From positions 1 to 60,563 of the forward strand of contig CAAGEZ010000062.1 of NCBI GenBank assembly GCA_900768995.1: a DNA stretch of 60,563 nt, written 5' to 3'. The DNA is from Oscillospiraceae bacterium. Lineage in GTDB: Bacteria; Bacillota; Clostridia; Oscillospirales; Ruminococcaceae. Below, in pieces: positions 16,049 through 24,419 of this stretch. The notes under the pieces are model-generated. The model did not search any database. It was not told the origin of the DNA and saw only the letters and a program-made list of their open reading frames with translations. Each line of letters opens with the position of its first letter. The first letter of the stretch is position 1. Made by a program: the position numbers and the translations under genes.

Positions 16049-18442
16049 TTATTTCAGCTCGACCACAGTAACTCCGTCCTCGCCCTCGCCGAAAACACCG
16101 TTTCGGAAGCTCTTGACAGAGGGGTGCGACCTGAGATGACGCTGTATTCCCTGTCTCAGAAGTCCCGTGCCCTTGCCGTGGATAATGGTAACAATGCCTG
16201 CATTCAGCATAACAGCATTGTCGATAAATCTGTCCACCTCGTGGATACCCTCGTCAATGGCACAGCCACGGATATCAAGCTCAAGGGAGCTTTTGCGCTC
16301 AGTTTTTCCGCTGACGCCGACCTTGGAGACCCGTGATGCAGGGGATTTTTTCTTATTTCCCACCGTGACCTTGTCCTCCTCCGCAAGTCGGAGATGGCTG
16401 ATGTTGGTCTTGGTTTTCATAATGCCCACCTGAACGAAAACATTTCCGCTGCTGTCGGGGTCGGACGCAAGTATGCCCTTTTTGCCGATGTCCGCAACGA
16501 TAACGTTGTCACCACGCTTATAGGGTCGGGGCGGCTTGTACTCTTTCAGCTCCCGCTTTCTCACGGGATTTGCCTCATCATACATCTTGTCAAGGGAAGA
16601 ACGGCTCATTGACTTTGCAGCCGATGAACGCTTGTCGAAAGCCTCCTTGTTCCGCTCCTTCCGTATGTCCGAAAGCTCATCAAGAAGCTTTTCCGACTGC
16701 ATACGGCAGTTCTCAACGATGCGCATAGCCTGAGTTCTTGCCTTTTCAAACTCATCGTCCTTGCGGGCTTCAAACTCCTCCCGCTCTTTTTCAAGAGCCT
16801 GCTCCTTTTCCTCGGCTTCTTTTCTGAGCCGTGCAAGCTCGGTGTTCTGCCTGTCAAGTGCTCTTCGTGATGCTTCAAGCTGGGCTACCACCTCTTCAAA
16901 ACGGCGGTTGTCATCGGAAACAAGTGACTTTGCTTCGTCGATTATTTCCCGGGGAATACCGAGCTTTGAGGATATGGAAAATGCATTTGATTTTCCGGGA
17001 GAACCGATTATCAGCCTGTACGTGGGCTGTAAAGTTTTAACATCAAATTCACAGGAGGCATTTTCCACATTTTCACGCTCGATGGCGAAAAGCTTAAGCT
17101 CCTGATAATGGGTGGTAACGAATATCCTGCTGCCCTTTTTCATAAGAGCCTCGATAATGGAAACAGCCAGTGCCGCACCCTCAACAGGGTCAGTTCCCGA
17201 GCCAAGCTCATCTATGAGAATGAGGGAGCTTTCGTCCGCAGTTTTAAGTATCTGCACCACATTGCTCATATGAGAGGAGAACGTGGAAAGGCTCTGCTCA
17301 ATGCTCTGCATATCACCGATATCAACAAGAATGTGGTGGAAAACGGATATCTTCGTGCCGTCCCCCGCAGGCACCATCATACCGCACATCGCCATAGCCG
17401 TGAGAAGTCCCGCAGTTTTCAGCAGAACTGTCTTACCGCCTGTGTTGGGGCCCGTTACGATAAGTGTGTTGTAATCCCTGCCCACGGAAATATCCACGGG
17501 CACGACCTTTTCGGGGTCAATGAGAGGGTGACGGGCTTTTTTCAGTTCAAGAATGCCGTCATCGGAAATTTCGGGAACAGTCGCCCGCATTTTTGCGCCA
17601 AGGTTCGATTTTGCAAAATAAAGGTTAAGCTCCGCACAGGTGAAATAATCCCGCTTCATCGTCTCCGCACAGGAAGCGCAGTCGGAAGAAAGCTCGGCGA
17701 TAATGCGCTCGATCTCCTCCTGCTCCCTGCCCTGGAGCACACGTATATCATTGTTCGCCTCAACAACAGCTTCAGGCTCGATAAAAAGGGTTGAACCCGT
17801 TGCGGAGGAGGCGTGGACGATACCACGGACATTTCCCTTGTACTCCGCCTTGACGGGGAGAACATATCTGCCGTCACGGACGGTAACGATGTTGTCCATA
17901 AGGGATTTCTGAACGTCCGCCGAGCGCACCATTTTGTCAAGGCTCTCCCTTATGCGCACGCCTGCCTGAGCAATTTTCCGCCTGATATTTGCAAGCTCTG
18001 CACTGGCGGTATCGGCAATTTCGTCCTCGGTGAGAATTGCGTTCTGTATTTTATCTTCAAGCCACTTGTTGGGAGAAAGCTCCTCAAAAAGCGGGTCAAG
18101 CACGGTCTGAACCTCTCCGCAGGAGGCGTGGTAATCAGTAAGTCCACGAATTTGTTTGAGCATTGAGCAGATGTCAAGAAGCTCTCTGAGTGACAGGCTC
18201 GAACCCGACTGTGCCCTTTGCAGCGAACCTCTTACGTCCTTGAAATTGTAAAAAGGAGGTGTGCCGAATTTCACCGACAGCTCAAAAGCGTCCTCGGTCT
18301 TTTTCAGGCTCTCCTTTACCTTGCCGATATCCGTTTCAGGCTCAAGCTCCGCTATCATACGGCGGGTCTCGTCATTGCCCGCCTGCTCTGAAAGCATATC
18401 GAGAATTTTATGTAATTCCAGAGTGTTATAGTGTTTGTTCAT
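16049..18442 (-). CDS. mutS2: MutS2-family endonuclease/ATPase with Smr domain
   Basis: MutS2 proteins are MutS paralogs linked in different species to suppression of recombination or to rescue of collided ribosomes. Features in 797 residues: Walker A GPNTGGKT near 330, Walker B LILIDELGSGTDP near 405, a signature FVTTHYQELK, a long charged coiled coil (about 520-640), and a C-terminal Smr nuclease domain with LDIRGCAIDEG near 720 and the IHGKGTGLLR motif near 760. The start overlaps the recO stop by four bases. It is the last gene of the phoH operon. Confidence 0.95.
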   Translation of the reverse strand: MNKHYNTLELHKILDMLSEQAGNDETRRMIAELEPETDIGKVKESLKKTEDAFELSVKFGTPPFYNFKDVRGSLQRAQSGSSLSLRELLDICSMLKQIRGLTDYHASCGEVQTVLDPLFEELSPNKWLEDKIQNAILTEDEIADTASAELANIRRKIAQAGVRIRESLDKMVRSADVQKSLMDNIVTVRDGRYVLPVKAEYKGNVRGIVHASSATGSTLFIEPEAVVEANNDIRVLQGREQEEIERIIAELSSDCASCAETMKRDYFTCAELNLYFAKSNLGAKMRATVPEISDDGILELKKARHPLIDPEKVVPVDISVGRDYNTLIVTGPNTGGKTVLLKTAGLLTAMAMCGMMVPAGDGTKISVFHHILVDIGDMQSIEQSLSTFSSHMSNVVQILKTADESSLILIDELGSGTDPVEGAALAVSIIEALMKKGSRIFVTTHYQELKLFAIERENVENASCEFDVKTLQPTYRLIIGSPGKSNAFSISSKLGIPREIIDEAKSLVSDDNRRFEEVVAQLEASRRALDRQNTELARLRKEAEEKEQALEKEREEFEARKDDEFEKARTQAMRIVENCRMQSEKLLDELSDIRKERNKEAFDKRSSAAKSMSRSSLDKMYDEANPVRKRELKEYKPPRPYKRGDNVIVADIGKKGILASDPDSSGNVFVQVGIMKTKTNISHLRLAEEDKVTVGNKKKSPASRVSKVGVSGKTERKSSLELDIRGCAIDEGIHEVDRFIDNAVMLNAGIVTIIHGKGTGLLRQGIQRHLRSHPSVKSFRNGVFGEGEDGVTVVELK

Positions 18443-19251
18443 AAGTCATTTTCCTCATTGGTCACGTTTGTATTATCATCATTTCTGTCGGGAAAGGCGA
18501 TGCTGTTGTAGAAATCCAGGGTCTTGAAATGTCTGTCAAGATGCACCTGTGCATACAGCTCGCTGATGTATCCAAGCTTTTCAAGTGCCTCGCCTGAGAC
18601 ACGGAAGCTGAATATCCTGCTCATATCCGAAAGGCAGGCGAAGCGTATAGCCTCAAACATTCCCGATGTAACATCAACATTGTATTTATCGTGATAGACC
18701 ACCCTTGACTGCATATGCTCATCGCAAAGGAATATCCCCTGCCTGATAAGAAAGCAGAGGGTAACGTCCGAGCGGTAGCACTCGTCGCAGCCCAGCAGAT
18801 TGGGCATCATTCCCAGGTCGGCGGCTATCCTCATCTCAAAAACGAATTTAACGAATGCGCAGTCCGCACCCTTTTCTGAAAGTAGGTACAGACTGTTCAT
18901 AAACAGCCTGTACACATCCTTTGCGGACTGCCCCGAGGTAACGGTATAGCTTATTATCTCCGCCATATAGGAAGCAAGGCTCAGTCTCTGCATATCGAGA
19001 CGAAGCCCGTAAAAGGTCTTGACAGGCTCGCAGCTGTTAAGGTAATACCTGCCCGAACGCTCGTTGAAGCAGTATTTTGCGCAGGCGAAAAGCTGGGTCG
19101 ATGAATTGCTCTTTGAACTCAGCTTTTTTGCGCCCTTTACGGAAATATCCACAAGACCCATTTCGGGGGAAAGAATGGTAATATACCTGTCATTGTCCCC
19201 CACGTCCCGAACGGATATCACCGCTCCCTCCGTTGTTATGAGCATCTTCAC
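18439..19251 (-). CDS. recO: DNA repair protein RecO
   Basis: RecO helps load RecA in the RecFOR pathway. The 270-residue protein has the N-terminal OB fold (AVISVRDVGDNDRYITILSPEMGLVDISVKGAKK as a whole, residues 10-43) and a C-terminal zinc-finger-like part with CDECYRSDV and LCDEH. The frame starts at GTG 19251 (GAGGG 6 bp upstream) with an ATG six bases later as alternative. The start lies inside the end of the small yqzL-like gene, and the stop overlaps mutS2 by 4 bp, so translation is tightly coupled. Confidence 0.9.
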   Translation of the reverse strand: MKMLITTEGAVISVRDVGDNDRYITILSPEMGLVDISVKGAKKLSSKSNSSTQLFACAKYCFNERSGRYYLNSCEPVKTFYGLRLDMQRLSLASYMAEIISYTVTSGQSAKDVYRLFMNSLYLLSEKGADCAFVKFVFEMRIAADLGMMPNLLGCDECYRSDVTLCFLIRQGIFLCDEHMQSRVVYHDKYNVDVTSGMFEAIRFACLSDMSRIFSFRVSGEALEKLGYISELYAQVHLDRHFKTLDFYNSIAFPDRNDDNTNVTNEENDL

Positions 19252-19372
19252 TCACTTCCCTCGACACAGGCAGTCTCTTGCTGCCGATCCCCCTGTAGCT
19301 CAGATAATCAGCCACACGTCCGCTGTTTTCAAAGGTGTTCCATTTTTTATTATCGGAAAAGTGTTCAGTCAT
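19190..19372 (-). CDS. Small YqzL-like protein between era and recO
   Basis: The 60-residue frame starts at an ATG with GGAGG 9 bp upstream. Its core, KKWNTFENSGRVADYLSYRGI, fits the W..F..(T/S)G....YL.Y pattern of the YqzL family, which in Bacillus also lies between era and recO. The last 20 or so codons overlap recO in another frame by 62 bp. Function is unknown in the family. Confidence rests on position, ribosome binding site and the short motif. Confidence 0.65.
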   Translation of the reverse strand: MTEHFSDNKKWNTFENSGRVADYLSYRGIGSKRLPVSREVSEDAHNNGGSGDIRSGRGGQ

Positions 19373-19431
19373 AGCACAAAGCCTCCGTTTAAAGGATTAT
19401 GCTATAATTATTTCCCGACACCGGTTTTATA

Positions 19432-20343
19432 TTACTTGGTATTATTTGATAAACCGAAATTGCGGATAAGACCCTCTCTGTTGCGCCAGTCCTCCTTGAC
19501 CTTTACCCACAGCTGTAAATTAACACGGATACGGAAAAAGTCCTCCAGCTCCTCACGGGCAAGAGCACCTATCTTTTTGAGCATAGCTCCGCCCTTTCCG
19601 ATGACCATTCCCTTGTGGGAGTCTCTCTCGCAGAAAATGGTTGCGGAAATGTTCAGGATATCCTCGCCGCTTCGTGTAACGCTTTCGTCAAGCTGCTCAA
19701 TGGTAACGGCAATGCCGTGGGGTATCTCATCGTGCATAAGAATCATAGCCTTTTCCCTTATAATCTCCGCCATTATCACCTTTTCGGGCTGGTCGGTGAC
19801 GGAATCATCGGGGAAATAGTGAGGTGCGGGCACAGCAAGCTTTGTTATCTCAGCTTTCAGTATGTCAAGCCCGTCGTCCTCCGCAACGCTTACGGGGATC
19901 ACGGTGTAAAAATCCATAAGCTCGGAAAATTCAGCAATTTTCTCAGCCGCCGCTCCCTTGTCATTGAGGAGGTCGATCTTGTTTATAAGCAGGATAACGG
20001 GGGTTTTTCCGCCCTTGAAGCTCTCAATTGCCTTGCGGTCGATATCGTTTATCTTCTTTGTAACATCAGCAACATAAACAATAGCGTCAATGCCCGTAAC
20101 GCTGTCCTGAACAGCCTTGTTCATATGCTCCGCAAGCTTGTTTCTTGCAACCTGAATGCCGGGGGTGTCGATGAATACATACTGTATCCCGCCCTCGGTG
20201 AGAACGCCTGTTATCTTTGTGCGTGTGGTCTGGGGCTTTTCGGTGACCATAGCTATCTTCTCCCCCACAAGCCTGTTGAGCAGTGAAGATTTTCCAGCAT
20301 TGGCACGTCCCGCAATGGTCACAAATACCGATTTAGTTTCCAT
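19432..20343 (-). CDS. era: GTPase Era
   Basis: Essential GTPase for 30S ribosome assembly that binds 16S rRNA near its 3' end. G1 is GRANAGKSS (residues 12-20; the usual GRPNVGKS with variation before GKS), G2 TTRTKITG, G3 DTPGI near 59, G4 NKID near 123, and a C-terminal KH domain with HKGMVIGKGGAMLKKIG near 233-250. GGAG precedes the ATG. Neighbours dgkA and ybeY upstream and recO downstream give the classical Firmicutes order. Confidence 0.97.
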   Translation of the reverse strand: METKSVFVTIAGRANAGKSSLLNRLVGEKIAMVTEKPQTTRTKITGVLTEGGIQYVFIDTPGIQVARNKLAEHMNKAVQDSVTGIDAIVYVADVTKKINDIDRKAIESFKGGKTPVILLINKIDLLNDKGAAAEKIAEFSELMDFYTVIPVSVAEDDGLDILKAEITKLAVPAPHYFPDDSVTDQPEKVIMAEIIREKAMILMHDEIPHGIAVTIEQLDESVTRSGEDILNISATIFCERDSHKGMVIGKGGAMLKKIGALAREELEDFFRIRVNLQLWVKVKEDWRNREGLIRNFGLSNNTK

Positions 20344-20358
20344 AAAAACATATCTCCG

Positions 20359-20829
20359 TTATTTTTTCTTTGTATCAAACCCGAATATGAATATAAATGA
20401 AGCCGCAGCCCACAGCACCGCACATATTACGGCATATGGACGGGCGGCAAAATAATCTGCTATCTCACATAAGACCGCCCTGTCAAGGAATATAACTATC
20501 CCGCAGACAGCCGCAGCTACGGACATCACAAGCACCGCTCCCGCAGCGCAGTCCTTTGCCGCCTTGCCATAGGAAGTTCTTTCGCTCCCGTACAGGTCAA
20601 CGGCATTTTCCACAGCCGTGTTCATAAGCTCTGCAGCAATTACCGAGCCGATGCAGAGAAATATGATGCATTTCTCCGACACATCAAGCTCATAAAACCC
20701 CATAAGCCACAGAACGGTCACGGCGGCGCAGAGGTGAAAGCGTACATTTCGTTCATTTTTTATCCCCTGCACTATCCCCGAAAAAGCGTATGTAAACGCC
20801 TTGAAAAAAGCTTTTATCTCAGCCTTCAT
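20359..20829 (-). CDS. dgkA: Diacylglycerol/undecaprenol kinase (DgkA family)
   Basis: Integral membrane lipid kinase; the Gram-positive branch phosphorylates undecaprenol. The 156 residues start at MKAEIKAFFKAFTYAFSGI (ATG 20829) with ERNVRFHLCAA, the conserved AAELMNTAVENAVDL motif near 75 and KDCAAGAVLV near 95, and four hydrophobic segments including one extra at the C-terminus. An in-frame upstream extension only overlaps ybeY and is not credible. The start overlaps the ybeY end by 11 bp with no clear ribosome binding site, which suggests translational coupling. Confidence 0.92.
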   Translation of the reverse strand: MKAEIKAFFKAFTYAFSGIVQGIKNERNVRFHLCAAVTVLWLMGFYELDVSEKCIIFLCIGSVIAAELMNTAVENAVDLYGSERTSYGKAAKDCAAGAVLVMSVAAAVCGIVIFLDRAVLCEIADYFAARPYAVICAVLWAAASFIFIFGFDTKKK

Positions 20830-21322
20830 CGGGAGTGAAGCTCTCGTCACGGGAAATTCCCAGCTCACCGAGGATAGCCTCTTCCTTCTCACGCATATTC
20901 GCAGCATCAAGTGCAGATGTCTCGTGATCATAGCCCAGAAGGTGGAGCATAGAATGAACGGTCAGGAAGCCTACCTCTCTTTCAAGGGAATGACCGTAGG
21001 TCTTTGCCTGCTTTACCGCAGTTTCCATTGAGATAACAACATCGCCAAGGAGCAGCGCACCTGTTTCCTGATTGATGTCATAAACGCCGTCCTCACCGAG
21101 AGGGAAGCTCAGAACGTCCGTGGACTTGTCCTTGTCCCTAAACTGTCTGTTGAGCTTGCGAATCTCCGCATTGTCCACAAAAGAAACGCTTACCTCAGCA
21201 TCATTTCCGAAATGCTCATAGGAAAGCACAGCCGCACAGCACTTTCTCACAAGGAGCCTCAGTCCCACAGGTATCTTCACACTTTTCTGATTGTTCTTGA
21301 TATATACTTTAAGCTTTGGCAT
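20819..21322 (-). CDS. ybeY: Endoribonuclease YbeY
   Basis: Metal-dependent RNase involved in 16S rRNA 3' maturation and ribosome quality control. The zinc site HSMLHLLGYDH (residues 127-137) is intact, with TDVLSFPLGE near 70 and LLGDVVIS near 92. AAAGGA precedes the ATG by 10 bp. It lies 39 bp after phoH and overlaps dgkA, as in many Firmicutes. Confidence 0.96.
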   Translation of the reverse strand: MPKLKVYIKNNQKSVKIPVGLRLLVRKCCAAVLSYEHFGNDAEVSVSFVDNAEIRKLNRQFRDKDKSTDVLSFPLGEDGVYDINQETGALLLGDVVISMETAVKQAKTYGHSLEREVGFLTVHSMLHLLGYDHETSALDAANMREKEEAILGELGISRDESFTPDEG

Positions 21323-21361
21323 TTTATATCTATCCTTTCCGAATTTACAAATTTATCTCTT

Positions 21362-22333
21362 TTATCTCTTTTTCTCCTCATATGCCTTTTCGTAAGCCTT
21401 GATGATGTCCTGCACAAGCTTGTGGCGGACAACGTCCTTTTCCGAAAAACGGGTAATGGCTATATCGTCTATATTTTTCAGCACATTCACAGCGTCGACC
21501 AGTCCCGATTTTCTTGCATCTGGCAGATCTATCTGAGTGATGTCGCCTGTAATGACCATTTTGCTGTTAAAGCCAAGTCGGGTCAGGAACATTTTTATCT
21601 GTTCCCTTGTGGTATTCTGAGCCTCATCGAGAATGATGAACGCATCATCGAGGGTTCGTCCTCGCATATACGCAAGGGGAGCTACCTCAATGCTGCCCTT
21701 TTCCATATATTTCGCAAAGGTCTCCGCACCCATCATATCAAACAGTGCGTCATACAGCGGACGGAGATAGGGATCGACCTTGTTTTGCAGGTCTCCGGGG
21801 AGAAATCCCAGCTTCTCTCCCGCTTCAACCGCAGGACGGGTGAGGATTATCCTTGTTATTTCGTGGTTCTTGAACGCCTTTACAGCCATTGCCACCGCAA
21901 GATAGGTCTTGCCAGTTCCCGCAGGGCCTATTCCCATAACGATAGTGTTTTTGGCAATAGCGTCAACATATTTTTTCTGACCGAGAGTTTTCGCCTTGAC
22001 CACCTTGCCCGTTGATGTTACGCATATGCCGCCGTCGGTGAGCTTCACAGCTTCGTTGACGGAATTTTCCTCCACCATTGAAAAAATATATCTGAGGCTC
22101 TGGTCATTGATGACCTCGCCCTTGTCAGCCATCTGCGCAAGGGCTTCCACAGCCGCACGGGCCTTGTTCACATTGGCCTCATCGCCGCTTATCCGAATGT
22201 CATTCCCCCTGCTGAGTATCACAACGCCGTACTGCCGCTGTATCAGATTAACATTTTCGTCAAACTTTCCGAACATCGCAATTATGCTGTCCATTGATGC
22301 CACATTTACCGCTGCTTCCGCCACAAGCTTCAC
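21362..22333 (-). CDS. phoH: PhoH-like ATPase
   Basis: P-loop ATPase related to the N-terminal half of superfamily I helicases, linked to RNA metabolism through its constant neighbour ybeY. Walker A GPAGTGKTYLAV is near residue 135, ILTRPAVEAGEKLGFLPGD near 165-185, and Walker B FIILDEAQNTT near 225. The frame opens with GTG at 22333, only about 20 nt after the predicted transcription start, without a strong ribosome binding site. First gene of the phoH-ybeY-dgkA-era-yqzL-recO-mutS2 operon. Confidence 0.93.
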   Translation of the reverse strand: MKLVAEAAVNVASMDSIIAMFGKFDENVNLIQRQYGVVILSRGNDIRISGDEANVNKARAAVEALAQMADKGEVINDQSLRYIFSMVEENSVNEAVKLTDGGICVTSTGKVVKAKTLGQKKYVDAIAKNTIVMGIGPAGTGKTYLAVAMAVKAFKNHEITRIILTRPAVEAGEKLGFLPGDLQNKVDPYLRPLYDALFDMMGAETFAKYMEKGSIEVAPLAYMRGRTLDDAFIILDEAQNTTREQIKMFLTRLGFNSKMVITGDITQIDLPDARKSGLVDAVNVLKNIDDIAITRFSEKDVVRHKLVQDIIKAYEKAYEEKKR

Positions 22334-22361
22334 CCCGAGTACAAATTTTTAATCAACTTAT

Positions 22362-22370
22362 ATTATAACA
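22362..22370 (-). promoter_or_regulatory. Extended -10 promoter of the phoH operon
   Basis: On the minus strand TGTTATAAT gives an extended -10 (TGnTATAAT, core at 22362-22367); the -35 region is only T-rich. The distance to the phoH start is about 30 bp. Confidence 0.55.
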
Positions 22371-22448
22371 CATTCTATAAAAAAAATAAAGACTATCTGC
22401 GAAAATTATGCAATTCTTTTTTTATTTTAATGTATTATCGGGGTAAAA

Positions 22449-24182
22449 TCAATAATACGACCAGAAAGTGCCTGTCTCCGCAACATCGGAATACGGTCCT
22501 CTCTTGCCGTTCACATATGCACATACCCTGTATTTATATGTAACATCTTCTTCTATGCCATCATCATAAAAGCGGTCAGACCTTGTTTCGCAGACAGTCT
22601 CCCATTTCTTTGTGTCCTCATTATACCGCTGCACCTCATATTTGTCTGCACCGCTGATATTATCCCAGCCTATCACAGCCTGATCGGTGTTGTAAGCAAA
22701 AAGAAAGGGCTTTTTTGATGCGTCATCGGAATATAGCTTTGCATATAAATAAAAAGCTGCGTTATCCTCATTTCCCAGATCATAATCATAATAAATATCG
22801 CCTCGGGTAAAATTTACAAAAGCATTTTCTTTTGCATCATATTCCGCACCATTTACAAAAGTTATCTTTGTGGGGTCAAGTCCGCAGCTTTCAAGCTCGG
22901 CAAGGTCGTATTTTCCGTTTATGACCTTTATATTGCGATGTTGGTAGCTCACCATCACATCATCTTTTTTATACCCGCTGCAGTCAATGCTTGTGAGTCT
23001 GTTATACCAAAAACAATAATCGACCTTTTTCTTTTTTTCACCCTTATCGGGGTGATACAGCTCAGCCCGCAGAAGGCGGTTATTTTTTGCATCAAGCTTT
23101 GTAAGGCTTTGGCAGTCCGAAACATTGAGAGCATCAAGAAGATTATATGTGCAGTCAAGGCTTTCAAGCGATGTACAGCCTGTCAGATCCATATCTCTCA
23201 GCTTGTTTTTCCGACAGTCCAGTTCCATCAGCTTATCGTGCTCCGACAGATCAAGCTTCATCAGTCGGTTGTAACTGCAGTCAAGCCTTGTCAGTTCCTT
23301 GTTCTGTGAAACATCAAGCTTGTACAGCTCATTTTCCTCACAGTCCAGTTTTGTTAACCTTGGATTTTTGGAAACATCTATCTGATGCAGTTTATTATTA
23401 TATGTACTGAGAACAATAAGCTCGGGATTGCCGGAAACATCAATTTCCTTAAAGCCGTTCTGACCGCAGTATAATTTTTTAAGCTTCTTATTCCGAGAAA
23501 TATCAGGCTGACTTACATCTCTCAACCCGCCCTCAGGATCAACAAAGCTCCATGTGCAGTTCAGTTCTTCAAGAGCTGTATTGTTTGTAACATCAAGCCC
23601 CTCAAGATAGTTCCAGCTCACATCAAGATATATAAGCTCGGTATTCTTTGATATATCTACCTGTGTCAGCAATGCATTCTGCAGAACAAGCCTTTTAAGC
23701 TTTTTATTTTTTGACAGGTCAATAAGTCCCGGAGCGGAAGCATACTCGTTTTCACTGATCCCGAAATATCCATTGGAGCATTCGAGTGTTTCAAGCAAAG
23801 GATTATTTGTAACGTCAAGCCCTGTGATGCCGCATCTTCCGCAAATAAGCGTTCTGAGCTTTGTATTTTTGGATATATCAAGCTCTGTTATGAGCGTATC
23901 GGTGCAGTCAAGCTCTGTAAGCTCCGCAAAAAGTTCCATTCCCGAAAGGTCTTTTATTTTCATACCGCTCACATTGATAACAAGCCCCTTGTATTTATCG
24001 GCTTTTAGCTCCTCTGCTGAAAGCTTTCCGTCATTGTTCCTGTCGAATTTCTCAGAAACATATTCACGAAAGATATCATCAGGAAAATTTTTGCTGTTTA
24101 TTTCGGTTTCGTTTGCCGATACATCTGCGGTAAAAAGCATCACAGCGTATAATGCCGCCAAAAAAACTGCTTTGAATTTCAT
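22449..24182 (-). CDS. Secreted leucine-rich repeat protein with EF-hand-like and fibronectin III-like parts
   Basis: A signal peptide (MKFKAVFLAALYAVMLFTADVSA) is followed by a calcium-loop motif DRNNDGKLSAEEL at about residues 48-60, then some fifteen repeats of the type LTxLDCSxNxLxxLDVSxN (about 75-400, bacterial internalin-J-like LRR), and a C-terminal Fn3-like module (VIGWDNISGADKYEVQRYN to YKYRVCAYVNGKRGPYS, about 495-570). No LPXTG, dockerin or membrane anchor is seen, so it is probably released or loosely wall bound. GGGGGAA precedes the ATG by 6 bp. Own promoter at 24218-24247. Binding or adhesion is the likely role. Confidence 0.85.
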   Translation of the reverse strand: MKFKAVFLAALYAVMLFTADVSANETEINSKNFPDDIFREYVSEKFDRNNDGKLSAEELKADKYKGLVINVSGMKIKDLSGMELFAELTELDCTDTLITELDISKNTKLRTLICGRCGITGLDVTNNPLLETLECSNGYFGISENEYASAPGLIDLSKNKKLKRLVLQNALLTQVDISKNTELIYLDVSWNYLEGLDVTNNTALEELNCTWSFVDPEGGLRDVSQPDISRNKKLKKLYCGQNGFKEIDVSGNPELIVLSTYNNKLHQIDVSKNPRLTKLDCEENELYKLDVSQNKELTRLDCSYNRLMKLDLSEHDKLMELDCRKNKLRDMDLTGCTSLESLDCTYNLLDALNVSDCQSLTKLDAKNNRLLRAELYHPDKGEKKKKVDYCFWYNRLTSIDCSGYKKDDVMVSYQHRNIKVINGKYDLAELESCGLDPTKITFVNGAEYDAKENAFVNFTRGDIYYDYDLGNEDNAAFYLYAKLYSDDASKKPFLFAYNTDQAVIGWDNISGADKYEVQRYNEDTKKWETVCETRSDRFYDDGIEEDVTYKYRVCAYVNGKRGPYSDVAETGTFWSYY

Positions 24183-24217
24183 TTCTGTTCCCCCTGTTGA
24201 TCTGTTATGTTATAATA

Positions 24218-24247
24218 ATTATACCTCTTATTTATATCCATTGTCAA
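24218..24247 (-). promoter_or_regulatory. Promoter of the LRR protein gene
   Basis: On the minus strand: TTGACA (24242-24247), 18-bp spacer, TATAAT (24218-24223). Confidence 0.85.
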
Positions 24248-24335
24248 CATTTTCATAACAAAATTCGGTTACAATCACAGCGTTATTTAATTGTGACAAA
24301 AAGGTGAAAATTTGACAAAAGATAAAAAATCAATA

Positions 24336-24364
24336 TTGCATAATTTTTAAAATTATGATATAAT
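24336..24364 (+). promoter_or_regulatory. Promoter of the citrate synthase gene
   Basis: TTGCAT (24336-24341), 17-bp spacer, TATAAT (24359-24364). Divergent from the LRR promoter. Confidence 0.75.
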
Positions 24365-24419
24365 AAATATGTTTATTATACTAAGTGATTACATAACTAT
24401 GAAGAAAGGATTGAGGCAA

